64,000 bases of DNA from Istiophorus platypterus. Its lineage: Eukaryota; Chordata; Actinopteri; Istiophoriformes; Istiophoridae. Below are positions 36,018 to 47,382 of the stretch, one piece after another. The notes under the pieces were generated by a model. It worked only from the letters and a program-made list of their open reading frames with translations. It made no database searches and had not been told where the DNA came from. A program made the translations under genes and the position numbers. Location: the NCBI GenBank assembly GCA_016859345.1, contig CM029111.1, forward strand, positions 15,326,214 to 15,390,213. Reading direction: 5' to 3'. Position 1 is the stretch's first letter. The number at the start of each line of letters is the position of its first letter.

Positions 36018-39000
36018 GTTCTTCGCTCTGTCCTCTACTTGTTTTTCGATCATCTCTCTCACTCACTCTCACTCGCCATCGTTCCCCGTCACTCTCCCCT
36101 TATCTCCATCCCTCTCTTGCTGTGTTTTATTGCCCCCCCCCCAATCCGTCTCCCTTCTCTCGGCCCCTCCGGCAGCAGTTGCCTCGGCCACTGAGCCATG
36201 CTCCAGCATCACTCTGGACCCCGATGAGATGTATGATGAAGCAGGGATTGGGGGTAGTGAGCGAATGTGAAGGGGAGATATGCGGCTACTGAAATGGAAG
36301 CCATCCTTCTAATTTTTTAAAAATGTGATCTCCTTCATTAATCTGCCTCCGTGAGCGCGGGATGTTTCTCACACACACACACTTCATGGAGCAAGTGCTT
36401 AAGTGCTCACACATTTCAGCTCACTTGCCGGAGGCCGTTTGGTGCCGTTTGGTGCCGCTTGACAGCGGTTTTTTTTGGGGGGCGTGTTTTGCGGCGGGAA
36501 GGTTCAGTCCATCGGTGCCTCGTTCTCGTTTGGGCGACTGCACGGCAAAGGTCAGAGTCCAGGCTTTGTTTAGCGGTGTAGCAGCTGCAGGCAGATAACA
36601 CCTCTGCAGGGACAGACTGTTGATAAAGAAAGCAAATACGCGACAAGAGCCAGCGCAAACAGACACAGGCTATGATAATGCTGGTGCTCGAATGCGCACG
36701 CACGCACGCACACACACGCGCGCGGGTTGTTGCTGCGGCCTGCCCTTGTTTGGGTTAATGTCATCTGTGTCTTCTTGGCTCGGCTACCCTCGGCATAGCT
36801 AGTCCCCTCTCATTACGATCAACTCGGCGGCACATTAATGACCCAGAGTTTATGTAATCTGATGGCAGCGAGGGCCCCGGTGAACCGAGCCAGCCATTGA
36901 TTCCGTTCCATTCCGCTCCGTGCAGGACGCGCACCCCCCCCCCACGCTCGCTCGGGCCAGTGCCCCTCTAGCCGTCCTTTGGACCCTGTTACCCGGTAGC
37001 GCCGGCCAAGTTCCCCTGTTTGCCAAGTCCGTTTGTCTGCTTCAGCAGCTCTTAAATTTGCTGTAAGTCTTGGCCAGAAAAGAGGCGACCTCAGGTATGA
37101 GCTGTTACGTATCATGGACGTGCGGTTTTTGAAGTTTACCTCGCAATATGGATCGGTGAGCTCTTTCTTTTGACTGTGTGGAATTTGCCAATTGATTTAG
37201 GAGCTTGGTTGAATTAATTTCCTCTGCACGTTTCATTTGATTCTGAACTCTGTGAAATTCATATGAGGCGGCACAATGTTTTGTACACGTTACAGTGTAA
37301 TGCGATCCGATAAAAAAAAGATGGCCTCCTCAAAACCAGTTTCTGAATCTGTTTCCACATATTATTAACTCCTTTCTGACATAATCTCAACAAAATTTGA
37401 AATATGATTTAAAATTCCTCTGGAATTGCTGGATGTCAGATGGAATTTATAGCCGCGTGTCTGTACATCGCTTGTTTTTTAATAATTCATATAGACACGA
37501 TTCATTTTCAGACTCACCAGCCACCGAAACGCACCACAGGTACTTTACCTTTCATGCCGCAAAACCGCATCCCTCCACGTGCCGCTTTCATTGTACCACT
37601 ACATTGACTTTCAAAGTGACAGGAATCGTGCAACGCGCTTCAGGGACAGTTAAGACCCTCTGATTTGTTGAGACGCGTACGGCGTCGATCAGAAGAGCAT
37701 GATTCAGTCCCGGTCCGTGCGCGAGCCGAGGCCGGCCGCCGGATCCCGCCGCCCTCCGGTCGCAAGCCCTGCTGTGTTTGTTTTCTTCGCCCTGCCGAGG
37801 GAAACCCCTCTCGCCGGGGGCCCTTTACAATTTAGATTTATGGAAAAACCGGCTGATGGAAAAATCCGCGTTCAGGGGATGACAGACGGCGATGACGAGG
37901 CGTATTCAACCTCTAATTTAGTGGGAAAAGTACACGGAGGCTTCCGGGGATTGAGATTGAGGGAGGGGGGGTAATTTATGTACGTCTACGCTGGGCGTGT
38001 GTGGGTGTGTGTGTGCGTGCGCGCTCGCCCCTGTCTATACATGTCCCGGCCTTTTGATCGAGGGTCTTGGATATGCGCCTGCCTGAGCCTGCACATGGGC
38101 CCGAGAGCGGACGTCTCTTAGCGTCTGAGAGTGTTTGTCGGAGGCGGCGGCTGTGGGAGGGGAGAGGGAAATCATTAGAATAACAATGACATCGTAATCT
38201 CTCTCGGCGGATGTCACCAGTACCAGCATGTTTTTGCTCAGGGAGAGTTTGAAGTGTGCGACATGGGGGGGGGGGCAGCGGAGACAGGGTTAAAGGAAAG
38301 ATTAGATACACGTGCCCTTGTTTGCATTCAGGGATAAGCAGCTATGCTGGGACTCAATTATTCCTTTGTCATGATGACATGCTTCTTTTTTGTGGTAGAT
38401 CTAAAAATGTTCCTGTGCATGGATGTGTGTGTGTGTGTGTGTGTGGGGGGGGGGATGTTTGAAGAATCTTTTTATATGCATTCACTGGAGAAATAACTCT
38501 GAGAGGCTGAGGCGGCTTGAAGCACTTTGGCTGCTTCCGTAGGTGCCAATCCAGCGGAAAGGCAGCGAAGGCCTCGCTGCAGGCGTCCGGACTCGGAGAC
38601 GGTCACGAGCAAGCGCAGCGATATGGGTCACTAACGCAGGTAGTGCTGTTACACGCTGGATGCAAAGTGCTTTGTCAAGAGTGCCCTCAGAGTAGACGCT
38701 TAATCTTGGACAAGTGCGCATTAATTTACCATGCACCACTAAATTACAGCTCTTTCAGCCCCGGCTCAGAGCCTGGCACATATCGTGTAAAGATAAACAA
38801 AAACAAAACAGCTTATAAAAAGGGCTTTGCACAGGCAAAAAATAAAGAAAATGCACAGTGGTGGATTTAAATTAGCAACAGCAGTGTGAGCAGGTCTTTG
38901 TGACACTTATGTCACTATTTCCCGTCGTCAGTGTGATGGAATTTGATGAAATCTTGAACTAGAAAATGTGCTCGGTGGAGCGGGGACCTCGGCCGAGGCC

Positions 39001-39072
39001 AGCGTCGAACACACACCAGACTTCAAAGTGGAAAAATCCCAATTCACGGCCAGAGGTCCAGGTCACCTCCCC

Positions 39073-39100
39073 CCACCACCACCACCACCACCACCACCAC
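39073..39100. repeat. (CCA)n trinucleotide repeat
   Basis: Nine CCA units after a C5 run. Confidence 0.9.
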
Positions 39101-39198
39101 TCCTGACATTTAACGGCTCCTGGCCCGCGCCCCGTCCCTCCACCGAGTTCGGCGCATTGGTCGGTCCAGTAGCTTTAGCGTAATCCTGCCCGACAGAC

Positions 39199-39246
39199 AA
39201 GCAAACAAACAAACAAAAAAACCAACAAACCAACAAACCAACCAAC
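39199..39246. repeat. (AAAC)/(AACC) repeat
   Basis: AAAC units grade into AACC and AACA variants over about 48 bp. Confidence 0.85.
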
Positions 39247-41636
39247 AGACATGGGTGATTACATAACCTCCTTGGCAGAGGTAAGTACTAGGCGTAATCA
39301 GCTGCCTCCGACACCACAGCCCAGGAAACCAGACGGAGTTAATGATAGCAGTTACTGGAAGGCCTGTGGTTTCTGAGGGTGTTATTCCCCTGCTTTGCCT
39401 CTGTGTCATTTCCTTGCGGCGGCTGGGAGGACGGAGGGACGGCGGGACGGCGGGATGGAGGATGGATGCGTCGAGTCCTCTTGGATGTCGTCGGGGGAAG
39501 AGCTGGCACCGGAGCGGAGAGGACTCCATCCCATATCGAGACCGGAGAATGTATAAATATAACCCCGGCCCGGCAGCTCGAGATGCCGGCGAGTCCTCTC
39601 ATTATCTCCACTCATGATAGCGGCGAAGAGAGAAGACTAATGGACTAACCTCTGCCGCTAATCGCTTTTTTATAGTCTCCTATAGAAGAAGATCTCTCTT
39701 TAGGGAAGATTAAACTTTCTATTTTTGCCGTGCAAATGGCCGCATCAACAGAAACAAAAAAAAAAAGCCTCAGCACGCAGTGAGCAGAACGTGCAGCATC
39801 TCAGACCTCTTGCTTCCCCTAACCAGCCAGTTTGTTTTGCTTTTTTCTTTTTCTTTTTTTTTGTTCCGAGTTGTCTCCTTGATTTGTAGCGTATCACTTT
39901 TACTTAAGCATTAGGATTTCACGCTTTACATTAATCATTCAGGGGAATAACACATTAATCCAAGGCATGAAATTATGATCTCCCATTTCCCTTTCCTATC
40001 TGACAACAATGGATTTAAGCACCGTAAATGGATTTTTGGTTTATGTTCTTTATCTTCTGCAGTACAATTGCTGTAAATATGAATTTAGGAGATCAAACGA
40101 AAATTTGGCTGCATTGTTAAGAAGCTTAGTATGCGTGGACAAAAAGGGGGGGGGCGAATCAAAAGGCACATAAACAGAAGACCTGCTGCCTTCTCCAGGG
40201 TGACGGAGGTTTAGAGCCACTCCTGCTCCGGAGGCCACGTCCTGAAGCCTGTTCTTCCCTGATTCGGTTTTCCTGGCCGCCGCGCCGCACCTCAGGCTGT
40301 CGCGTCCGAGAGCCGCGGCCGCACTGTGTATAGCTTATCACTTCACAGTCTGTCATGCCTGGCTCTCGCCCTGTGACTCCATCGGCAAAGCGCAGCCAAG
40401 CCCCCGTCCACCCACCTACCCCCCCACCCGCCCTTTGACCACGGTTGGCACGGCCCCTGCATCTTACCCAGCGGCTGAGGAAAAAAAACACACAGCATTT
40501 CCGGAAAAAAAGGGACCCGGCGACAAGAGGCGGTGGCGGCGGTGGAGCGCGGGCGGCCGGTGGGAACGGTTTGTCTAACAAGTGCTCAGAAGCCGCCCGC
40601 CCGAGCATGCCAACGCGGTGTTTGGCACTCCCCACTATTCATTATGAATGGGAAGTTTTGCGGAAAACCCGCCCGCTCCCTGAGCCATGATCACAGCTTG
40701 CATGTGTATGTGTGTGTGCTGGAATGCGAGCTCTTCGCCGTCTCTCTTGACTCGATGCTCATCTCTTCTTTGCCTTCAACTTCTGCCAAAGAGACTGAGC
40801 GTTAGGATGGAAGTCTACTGACAATGACCACGATTTCCCGCTCGTCGCCTGATGCGACGCGCTGAGGCCGCTTGTCATCGTGCCACTCCGACTCCCTGCC
40901 TCTGCGCGGCGAACGCAGTTGCGACGTGTCGGCAGACCGAACCTGCTTCGGAACCGGGACTTGTTGTCGTTTGGTCCCGTCACAGAGGCCTATGCTCTTT
41001 TTGCGTTAGAGCATAGCTGACGTCGGAAAAACAGCCAGTTGTTGTCGGCGCCGCGGCACAAATGGCCAAAAACGGTTCTCACACATCGGGAGCTGCATTT
41101 TCAAAGCTGCTGACTTATGTTTGTAATTAAAACCTGAGCATGCCACCTTCGTTTTACCTTACACGTAAGTCTGTTCACTGCCAATGCATCCGTGCCCCCT
41201 TCTTCTTTCTAGGTCAGTAGGTAACTATGTTTAGGTATGAATCATTCCTGGCTGCATTTATATGTTAATTTCCGTCTCGGTAATTCCGACTCCTCGTAAA
41301 CAAAAGAAAGGCACGGCTTTGAACCGGGAAGCGCGAGGGCCGATCGGGCGTTGTTCTCGTTCTTTTCAAGTCTGCTCCTCAGCTGCATGGTGCGGAGAGG
41401 TCTCTGTCAAGTGCAACAAAGAGGTGGTCATGCAATCAACTTAAACAAAGCCTTCATTCCCTCCGTTACCGAAAGCAATATGAATGGATAACCTTTGTGG
41501 AGCCTTTTATTTACACCATTCAGTCGCGCTCTTTCTCTGCCTCTGCAGCTGTTGCTCCAACATGAGAGACAGATGCATATATTTCTTCCAGTGACTGGGG
41601 AAGAAGAAGAAGAAGGGGCGGGGCGGGGGGGCGGAT

Positions 41637-41665
41637 GGGAGTAAATGTTGTATGCATTTACTCCC
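41637..41665. repeat. Perfect inverted repeat, 11-bp arms
   Basis: Arms gggagtaaatg and catttactccc are exact inverse copies with a 7-nt loop. Function unknown. Confidence 0.6.
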
Positions 41666-42223
41666 AACTCTGCAGCGATAAAGCTCTAAAGGGCAAAAGG
41701 CTGCGGGGCCGGAGCGAAACGCTGGCTCAGCAGGAGGCTGATTATACCACCAAAAGGGATCCACTTTGCACATCTAGCATGTACAAACTCAAACAAAGGA
41801 GCGTGGCAGCAAGCAGGCAGCTGAGAGTGAGGGTGGGGGTCTGGCTCTAGCTAGCTTTTTCTTTTTTCTTCTTCTTTTTTCTGTTGAGGCGGTGGCACTT
41901 TTATGACCACGCTAATAAACTGCCCCGGGGCACAGAGCGCCTCCCACACCTCCGCCCGCACACACGCCGAGAACAGCTTGACTGGGCCTCAGGACCTGTG
42001 TTTATGGACACATGGATCGATACACTCCCCGAGGGTCTATATATAAGTCAGAGCTGAGTAGCGTGCCTGTTGGTTGGGTGGGGGGGGGCAAGATGGCCTG
42101 GCCATCGGGGTAGTGTGAAAGGTCAAGCACGGTTCGGGGATGGGTGGGCTGGGGGGTGCTCAAAAACTCAGACCTGCATATCAAACCCGCCGCGAACACG
42201 ATTGCTGCACCCTTGTCTGGTGT

Positions 42224-42246
42224 CCCCACCCCACCCCACCCCACCC
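42224..42246 (-). repeat. (CCCCA)n, G-quadruplex-prone on minus strand
   Basis: Four CCCCA units plus CCC give five regularly spaced G runs on the minus strand. Confidence 0.88.
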
Positions 42247-43768
42247 TCCCCCCGTGTCGCTCCCCAGCTTACCTCCTCCAGCTCCACGGTAATTACCCTT
42301 GTTGGATCGCTACGCCTAATCATACTTGATTTTTAGGGATGCGCTGCCATTGTCTCCACTTGTTAGACCCTCACACCGCCCGGTTCTGATGGAGCGCGCT
42401 GATAATACCGGGGAAATGAGGCTCACGCACACACATACACAAACACGCACATATACATACTGTATATTCTGCCGGTTGTTGTTTTTTTGTTTTTGTTTTT
42501 TTTTTTCTTTTATCATTCGTGAGGAAGCTGTGTACAGATCCAATAAGGTGGCTGCCTCCATTCGAAAACGACTGTTGTGCTGCCAGTGTTTAATCCCCCT
42601 ACGATCTGATCATGTCAGCAGGAGACGAGTAGAATTAAAAGGATTAAAAGAAAAAAAATAATAACAACCAACAACAATGTTTAGAAAAGAATAATTAATA
42701 GATTCGGATTTAGTGAAACGGACCCGTTGAAAAGCAGAGAGCGAGGGGAGGTGGAGATGGGCGCGTGGAAGTGGCTCCCAATTTGTTCTCACTTTGTTCC
42801 AGTAATAAGATCCAGGCCCTCCTTTCCAATGGGTGAGATAATTAACTCCCGGGGACGGACTGCTCCGAGGTCCGTCTCCTGGTTTATGGCACACGGGCCT
42901 GGGCTGAGGCGCGGCCCGATAAATTGCAGACATTGCCGTATGTTTCAACGGTTAGAAATGGAAGAGGGATAAATGATAGAGCTGTTGGCGGATGGCTTGT
43001 AGTCAGAGTAAAGGAGGGGGAGGGGATGAATGTAAAAATAAAAAAATGAGGAGGCGGACGAGAACGGAGGAGAACACAGGGAATTCAGCTGTTTGCTATC
43101 TGGTTTGTTATTAATTGTTGAATTTGTGTTGTTTCCATTAAAAGCTGCTGTTTTGGTTGAATATTGTCATTATGTTTTTTGAAGCTTGATTTAATTTCGT
43201 TTTTTTTTCAATGCAATTGAAGCATTATTCTATGCCACGGCAACTTGGTAATATGAGTTGGGTGTTTTCTTAATAAATTTGTCTTTCAAGTTCTCAAGAC
43301 TAGATTTGAATAAATTTGAAATAAATCTTCAATCGGCTTTTTTGCGCGATGAGTCACGGCTGAGTGTCTGAGGCTTGGTGTGAAATGTGGGTCCGTGGGC
43401 GATGCCGTGTTCTTGGAAATCGCTCGCTCCGCTCAGGGCGGTGGCTGCGGCGGCGGCAGCATGAGTCGGGCCGGGCTAATTTCCGTCGCTGTAACCTGCC
43501 TCTCCTTCCTGCGTTGTCCCGCTCTGGTCCCGCACCTCCTTTGGAATGTGCACCATAATGGCTTCCGCCAATTGTCCCGTCTAAAACCCCCCCGCTCCCT
43601 TTCTCACCAGCTCATCGTCTTACTGAAGTGGAGCTTTGACCTTTTACGAGCGGTGACATGTCTAGCGAAGAGCCCTTTCCATCTGTTTCCTTTATACCGA
43701 GATGTGATTCATGGTTTGATATGTGACGTGTCTTTCTCTTTCTTCTCCCTTTTGTTTTCGTTTTCCAG

Positions 43769-43903
43769 AAACATGTGAAGAACCTTGCGGAGCTTTGACC
43801 AGCAAAGTTGGCCTTGAACAACAGAAAGGCGAAGGCCTCTTCCCTCCTTCCCCCGGACCACTCTCTCGGCTTCCTCTGCACTTTCCCCGCGGGCCCGTCG
43901 AAC
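43769..43903 (+). other. plxna2: plxna2 5' UTR part of exon 2, with start-stop uORF
   Basis: The acceptor ttttgttttcgttttccag ends at 43768, so exon 2 begins at 43769. The only upstream ATG in this 135-base leader is at 43773-43775 and is followed at once by TGA (43776-43778): a minimal one-codon upstream ORF, in a different frame from the main ORF. An in-frame TGA at 43796-43798 closes the main frame upstream, so the coding sequence cannot start earlier within this exon. The frame between that stop and the main ATG has only a non-ATG (TTG) entry at 43808. Confidence 0.85.
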
Positions 43904-45103
43904 ATGGAGGGCCGGCAGGCTACACGCAGGACTTTATCACCCGACCCTAAAGTAGGAGCTGTGACTGCTCTGCTGGGCTTCTGGCTCCTGGTGACCCCTG
44001 CCCTTTGCAGCGGGCAGACATTCACTAGTTTCCACCCCGAACGCCGGGACTGGGTCTTCAACCACCTGACCGTTCACCAGACCACGGGGGCCTTGTATAT
44101 CGGGGCGGTCAACCGTGTGTACAAGCTCTCGGGCAACCTGACGCTCCTCGTCTCCCATGACACGGGCCCGGAGGACGACAACAAGGCCTGCTACCCGCCT
44201 CTGATTGTGCAGCCCTGTTCCGAGCCCCTCGTCTCCACCAACAACGTCAACAAGCTTCTCCTCATTGATTACTCCCAGAATCGCTTGCTGGCCTGCGGCA
44301 GCCTCTACCAGGGCGTCTGCAAACTCCTCAGACTGGACGACCTCTTTATCCTAGTGGAGCCCTCCCATAAGAAAGAGCACTACCTCTCCAGTGTCAACCA
44401 GACCGGGACCATGTACGGGGTCATCGTGCCCTCACAGGGCCAGGACGGCACCCTGTTTATCGGCACGGCGGTAGATGGAAAACAGGATTACTTCCCCACC
44501 ATCTCGAGCCGGAAGCTGCCCCGCGACCCGGAATCCTCGGCAATGCTCGACTACGAGCTGCACACTGACTTTGTGTCCTCCCTCATCAAGATACCGTCGG
44601 ACACGCTGGCGCTGGTCTCCCACTTTGATATTTACTACGTGTACGGCTTCGCCAGCGGCAGCTTTGTTTACTTCCTGACCGTCCAGCCCGAGACGCCGGA
44701 GAACAGCATGTCGTCGAGCGGGTCCACCAGCGACCTCTTCTACACCTCTCGCATCGTCCGCCTCTGCAAGGACGACCGCAAGTTTCACTCCTACGTCTCC
44801 CTCCCCGTCGGCTGCGTGAAAAACGGCGTGGAGTACCGGCTCCTGCAGGCCGCCTACCTCGGCAAGCCGGGCCGCGTCCTCGCCGCCTCGCTCAACATCA
44901 GCGCCCAAGACGACGTGCTCTTCACCGTCTTCTCCAAGGGCCAGAAGCAGTTCCATCGCCCGCCGGACGACTCGGCGCTCTGCGTCTTCACCATCCGGGA
45001 CATCAACGCGCGGATCAAGGAGCGCCTGCAGTCCTGCTACCAGGGGGAAGGGAACCTGGAGCTCAACTGGCTGCTCGGCAAGGACGTGCAGTGCACCAAA
45101 GCT
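43904..45103 (+). CDS. plxna2: Plexin-A2, first coding exon (residues 1-400)
   Basis: Plexin-A2 is a single-pass receptor that, usually with neuropilins or directly with class 6 semaphorins, relays axon-guidance signals through a cytoplasmic Rap-GAP region. This exon gives the start, a signal peptide (hydrophobic core about residues 18-34, likely cleavage near ALC-SG) and most of the sema beta-propeller. The ATG at 43904 has A at -3 and G at +4, and an in-frame stop lies upstream. Words typical of plexin-A2 rather than A1, A3 or A4 are [60 protein letters not shown] and [15 protein letters not shown]-glycosylation sequons lie at 78, 165 and 331. Cysteines at 96, 105, 131, 139, 288, 304, 360, 378 and 397 fit sema disulfides. 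It is exactly 400 codons and ends in phase 0 at donor GT 45104. The exon is GC-rich with strong C/G third positions. Orthology is by recalled family sequence, not alignment. Confidence 0.95.
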
Positions 45104-45554
45104 GTGAGTTCCACGGACAGACGCCGATTAAAAACACACAAAAACACAAATTCACACATGTACTGTATGTACAACATGCACTTCTTATTCATTTAGAGCA
45201 TGGAAAGGATTATGACTTAAATATGCCGTTTCCGTGTCCTAACAATGTGTGACATTTTTCGCTATTGTACACGTTTTAACCGTCAACGGCCCAAAGCTTC
45301 TCCCGGCGAGAAACGTAAATGACTACTTATGCAGTTCTGTTTTTTTTTTGTTTCTGGGCCAGTAGTGGATATTTCAAGGTGAAGCATGATATGCAGTACA
45401 GCATTTCTATTCTCCGTCCGAGAACGCGATCAGCCCCCGGCCAGCCGTCGAAACGGCGAGAGAGTGAATGTGCCCACGCGTTCTCGACGGTCGGAATCCC
45501 GCGACGCTCCAACGACACCCACATCTCGCTTCCTCTCCCAAAATAAGATAGCGA

Positions 45555-45568
45555 GCAGTAGAGGGCAG
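45555..45568 (+). promoter_or_regulatory. CTCF-like motif (forward)
   Basis: The bases gcagtagagggcag match 13 of 14 positions of CCASYAGRGGGCRS. It lies about 450 bp into intron 2. Relative to the reverse motif at 26057 it is divergent. Confidence 0.42.
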
Positions 45569-46264
45569 TGACCAGAGCCTCTCAATGAGCCCAGAAACCG
45601 CAGCGGTCAACGTTTCAGGGCGTATGCTGCAATGAAAATAAACCCGGCGGTCATCAGGAAATGCTTCTGACCGCCTTGAGTGGCAGACTCTCTGTTATCA
45701 AATGATTCTTACACTACGTGTAATTATGTTGAAAAGTGTGTTTTCGGTGAGGGATATTCATAAATTGTGTGTGTGTGTGTGTGTGTGGGGGGGTTCTTCT
45801 CTTTGTTTTGTTTTTTTTCTTGATAATCATCAAAGTGACAATATTCTCCTTGAGCGCAACATAAATAAATGCACCCTCCGCCTTCCTGGGCAAGGAAAAG
45901 CAGTTCAAGTTGGCTTCTGATGCTGCCAGTCTAGTCCTTCTGAATCACCAATTATCCCATAATACAAGGCCATGTATCTGCTACGTGTCAAGTAGAATTA
46001 AGTTTCTTGATCTTGCCTCGTTCCCACGGGGCTGCGGTCCTCGGCGCTTTCGTTTAGTAATTGCGAATAGGACTTTAAAATTATTAAGAATTAATGGCGA
46101 GCTAAGTGAACGACACGCCGGTTGCGGAGCGTGTGTGTGAGTGTGTGTGTGTGTGTGTGAGAGGATGGGTTGTGTATCAGCACGTATGGAGGAAAGGCTC
46201 GTGAATGCATATGCAGACTGAATGTGTTTCAGGGAGCATAGGTTCTTGATGTGTTTTTTATTTT

Positions 46265-46279
46265 GGGGGGGGGGGGGGG
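46265..46279. repeat. Poly-G run, 15 bp
   Basis: Fifteen consecutive G after TTTT in intron 2. Confidence 0.9.
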
Positions 46280-47104
46280 TTAATGATATCTATATCCCCA
46301 CTATGGTGACAGCCACTGATCAGCTTCCTTTGTTGCTAATCCCCCCCCCCGGGGGGGAACTCAATTGACCACTCTTATTAAAATGAGTAAATTCTCCATT
46401 AGCACAGTGTCAGAGGTGATTGTCGGGGGGAGGGCGACGTTATCTCGTACTGGCGCTGTAGGGGTTTTAATAGCTCCGCTGAGAGGGTGGGAGAAGAAAC
46501 GTGTTGGGGGGGGGTAGGCGGAAGAAGGCGAAGCGCTGAAGAGAGGCAGGGAGACTCTCAAACTGTGGGAGCTAGAATTAGAAAAATTAGAACACCCCCC
46601 CCCCCCAATCGTCTCGGCGTGCTCAGGGGGGCGCCGGGCGTTTACCTGCGTGGCCCCCCCCCTTCCCGCTCCGCTCCTCGGGCTCGCGCTGCCAATACCG
46701 CTCCGCCCTCCTTTCAAGTCATACGCCAAGTGTACACAAGCTTGGCACGTGTAGCCGCAGAGATAAGGCGATGTAAAATACCGTCCTTAAGACCGTGTCC
46801 TCGCGCTCAATGAACAGCTGGCAAATCCATAGTATAATATGGATTATGCAGATAGATGTCAATGGATGAGGGACTCTTAAAGCCTATACAAATTACATTT
46901 AACAAGCGAATATGTCAACCATGCTAACGCCGCCTGCTTGGTGTTAAATCCCCAACTCAAGCAGCACGGCTCCTTCGAAGTGCACATATGTTTCACATCA
47001 CGTCTCTCTTAAATAAATATGGTCCTGCGACTCGGAGCGCCGTATTTTTGGAGCCATCAAAATGCGAAGGTGACTCAAGGTTAGACCAACCCGGGAGATC
47101 GCAT

Positions 47105-47160
47105 GGTTTGGTTTGGTTTGGTTTGGTTTGGTTTGGTTTGGTTTGGTTTGGTTTGGTTTT
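47105..47160. repeat. (GGTTT)n pentanucleotide repeat, 11 copies
   Basis: Eleven perfect GGTTT units. This pentamer is less common than the dinucleotide arrays around it. The sequence reads as a Val-Trp-Phe-Gly-Leu frame, which is not a real protein. Confidence 0.95.
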
Positions 47161-47312
47161 TGTTGACTGTTACCTGCGGCTCACTTGGTTTCAGAGTAGA
47201 ATTAGGCACCAGCCAGTCAAAGGTTTATCAGCCCAAACACCCGCGGTCGCTCCCAGGGAGGAGAGCCGGGATTGGGACTCCTTCTCTATCAGGCTTTTCA
47301 CATGTGTGTGTG

Positions 47313-47316
<4 letters not shown>

Positions 47317-47379
<63 letters not shown>
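47317..47379. repeat. (TC)n microsatellite, about 31 copies
   Basis: An uninterrupted polypyrimidine dinucleotide tract of 63 bp, preceded by a short GT array. Triplex-prone. Confidence 0.95.

Positions 47380-47382
<3 letters not shown>

Larger units (their letters stand above)
20036..43768 (+). other. plxna2: Probable plxna2 intron 1, no coding exon seen
   Basis: The right end is a clear acceptor: pyrimidine-rich tttgttttcgttttccag ending at 43768. The left end is the candidate donor at 20036. I found no plausible coding exon inside on either strand. It holds many poly-C/G runs, microsatellites, a second CpG-dense patch (23220-23640), a CTCF-like motif (26057-26070) and several unique AT-rich blocks (for example 37130-37500 and 43080-43340) that could be enhancers. 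A long first intron fits the plexin-A genes. Confidence 0.6.

Noticed and set aside
43808..43903. N-terminal extension of plexin-A2 from an upstream TTG
   Set aside because: No ATG in this frame after the in-frame TGA at 43796-43798. The ATG at 43904 has a good context and is followed by a proper signal peptide.
44432..44956. A 174-codon minus-strand frame inside plxna2 exon 2
   Set aside because: Shadow of the GC-rich plexin exon on the opposite strand. No family resemblance, and the + strand is clearly coding.
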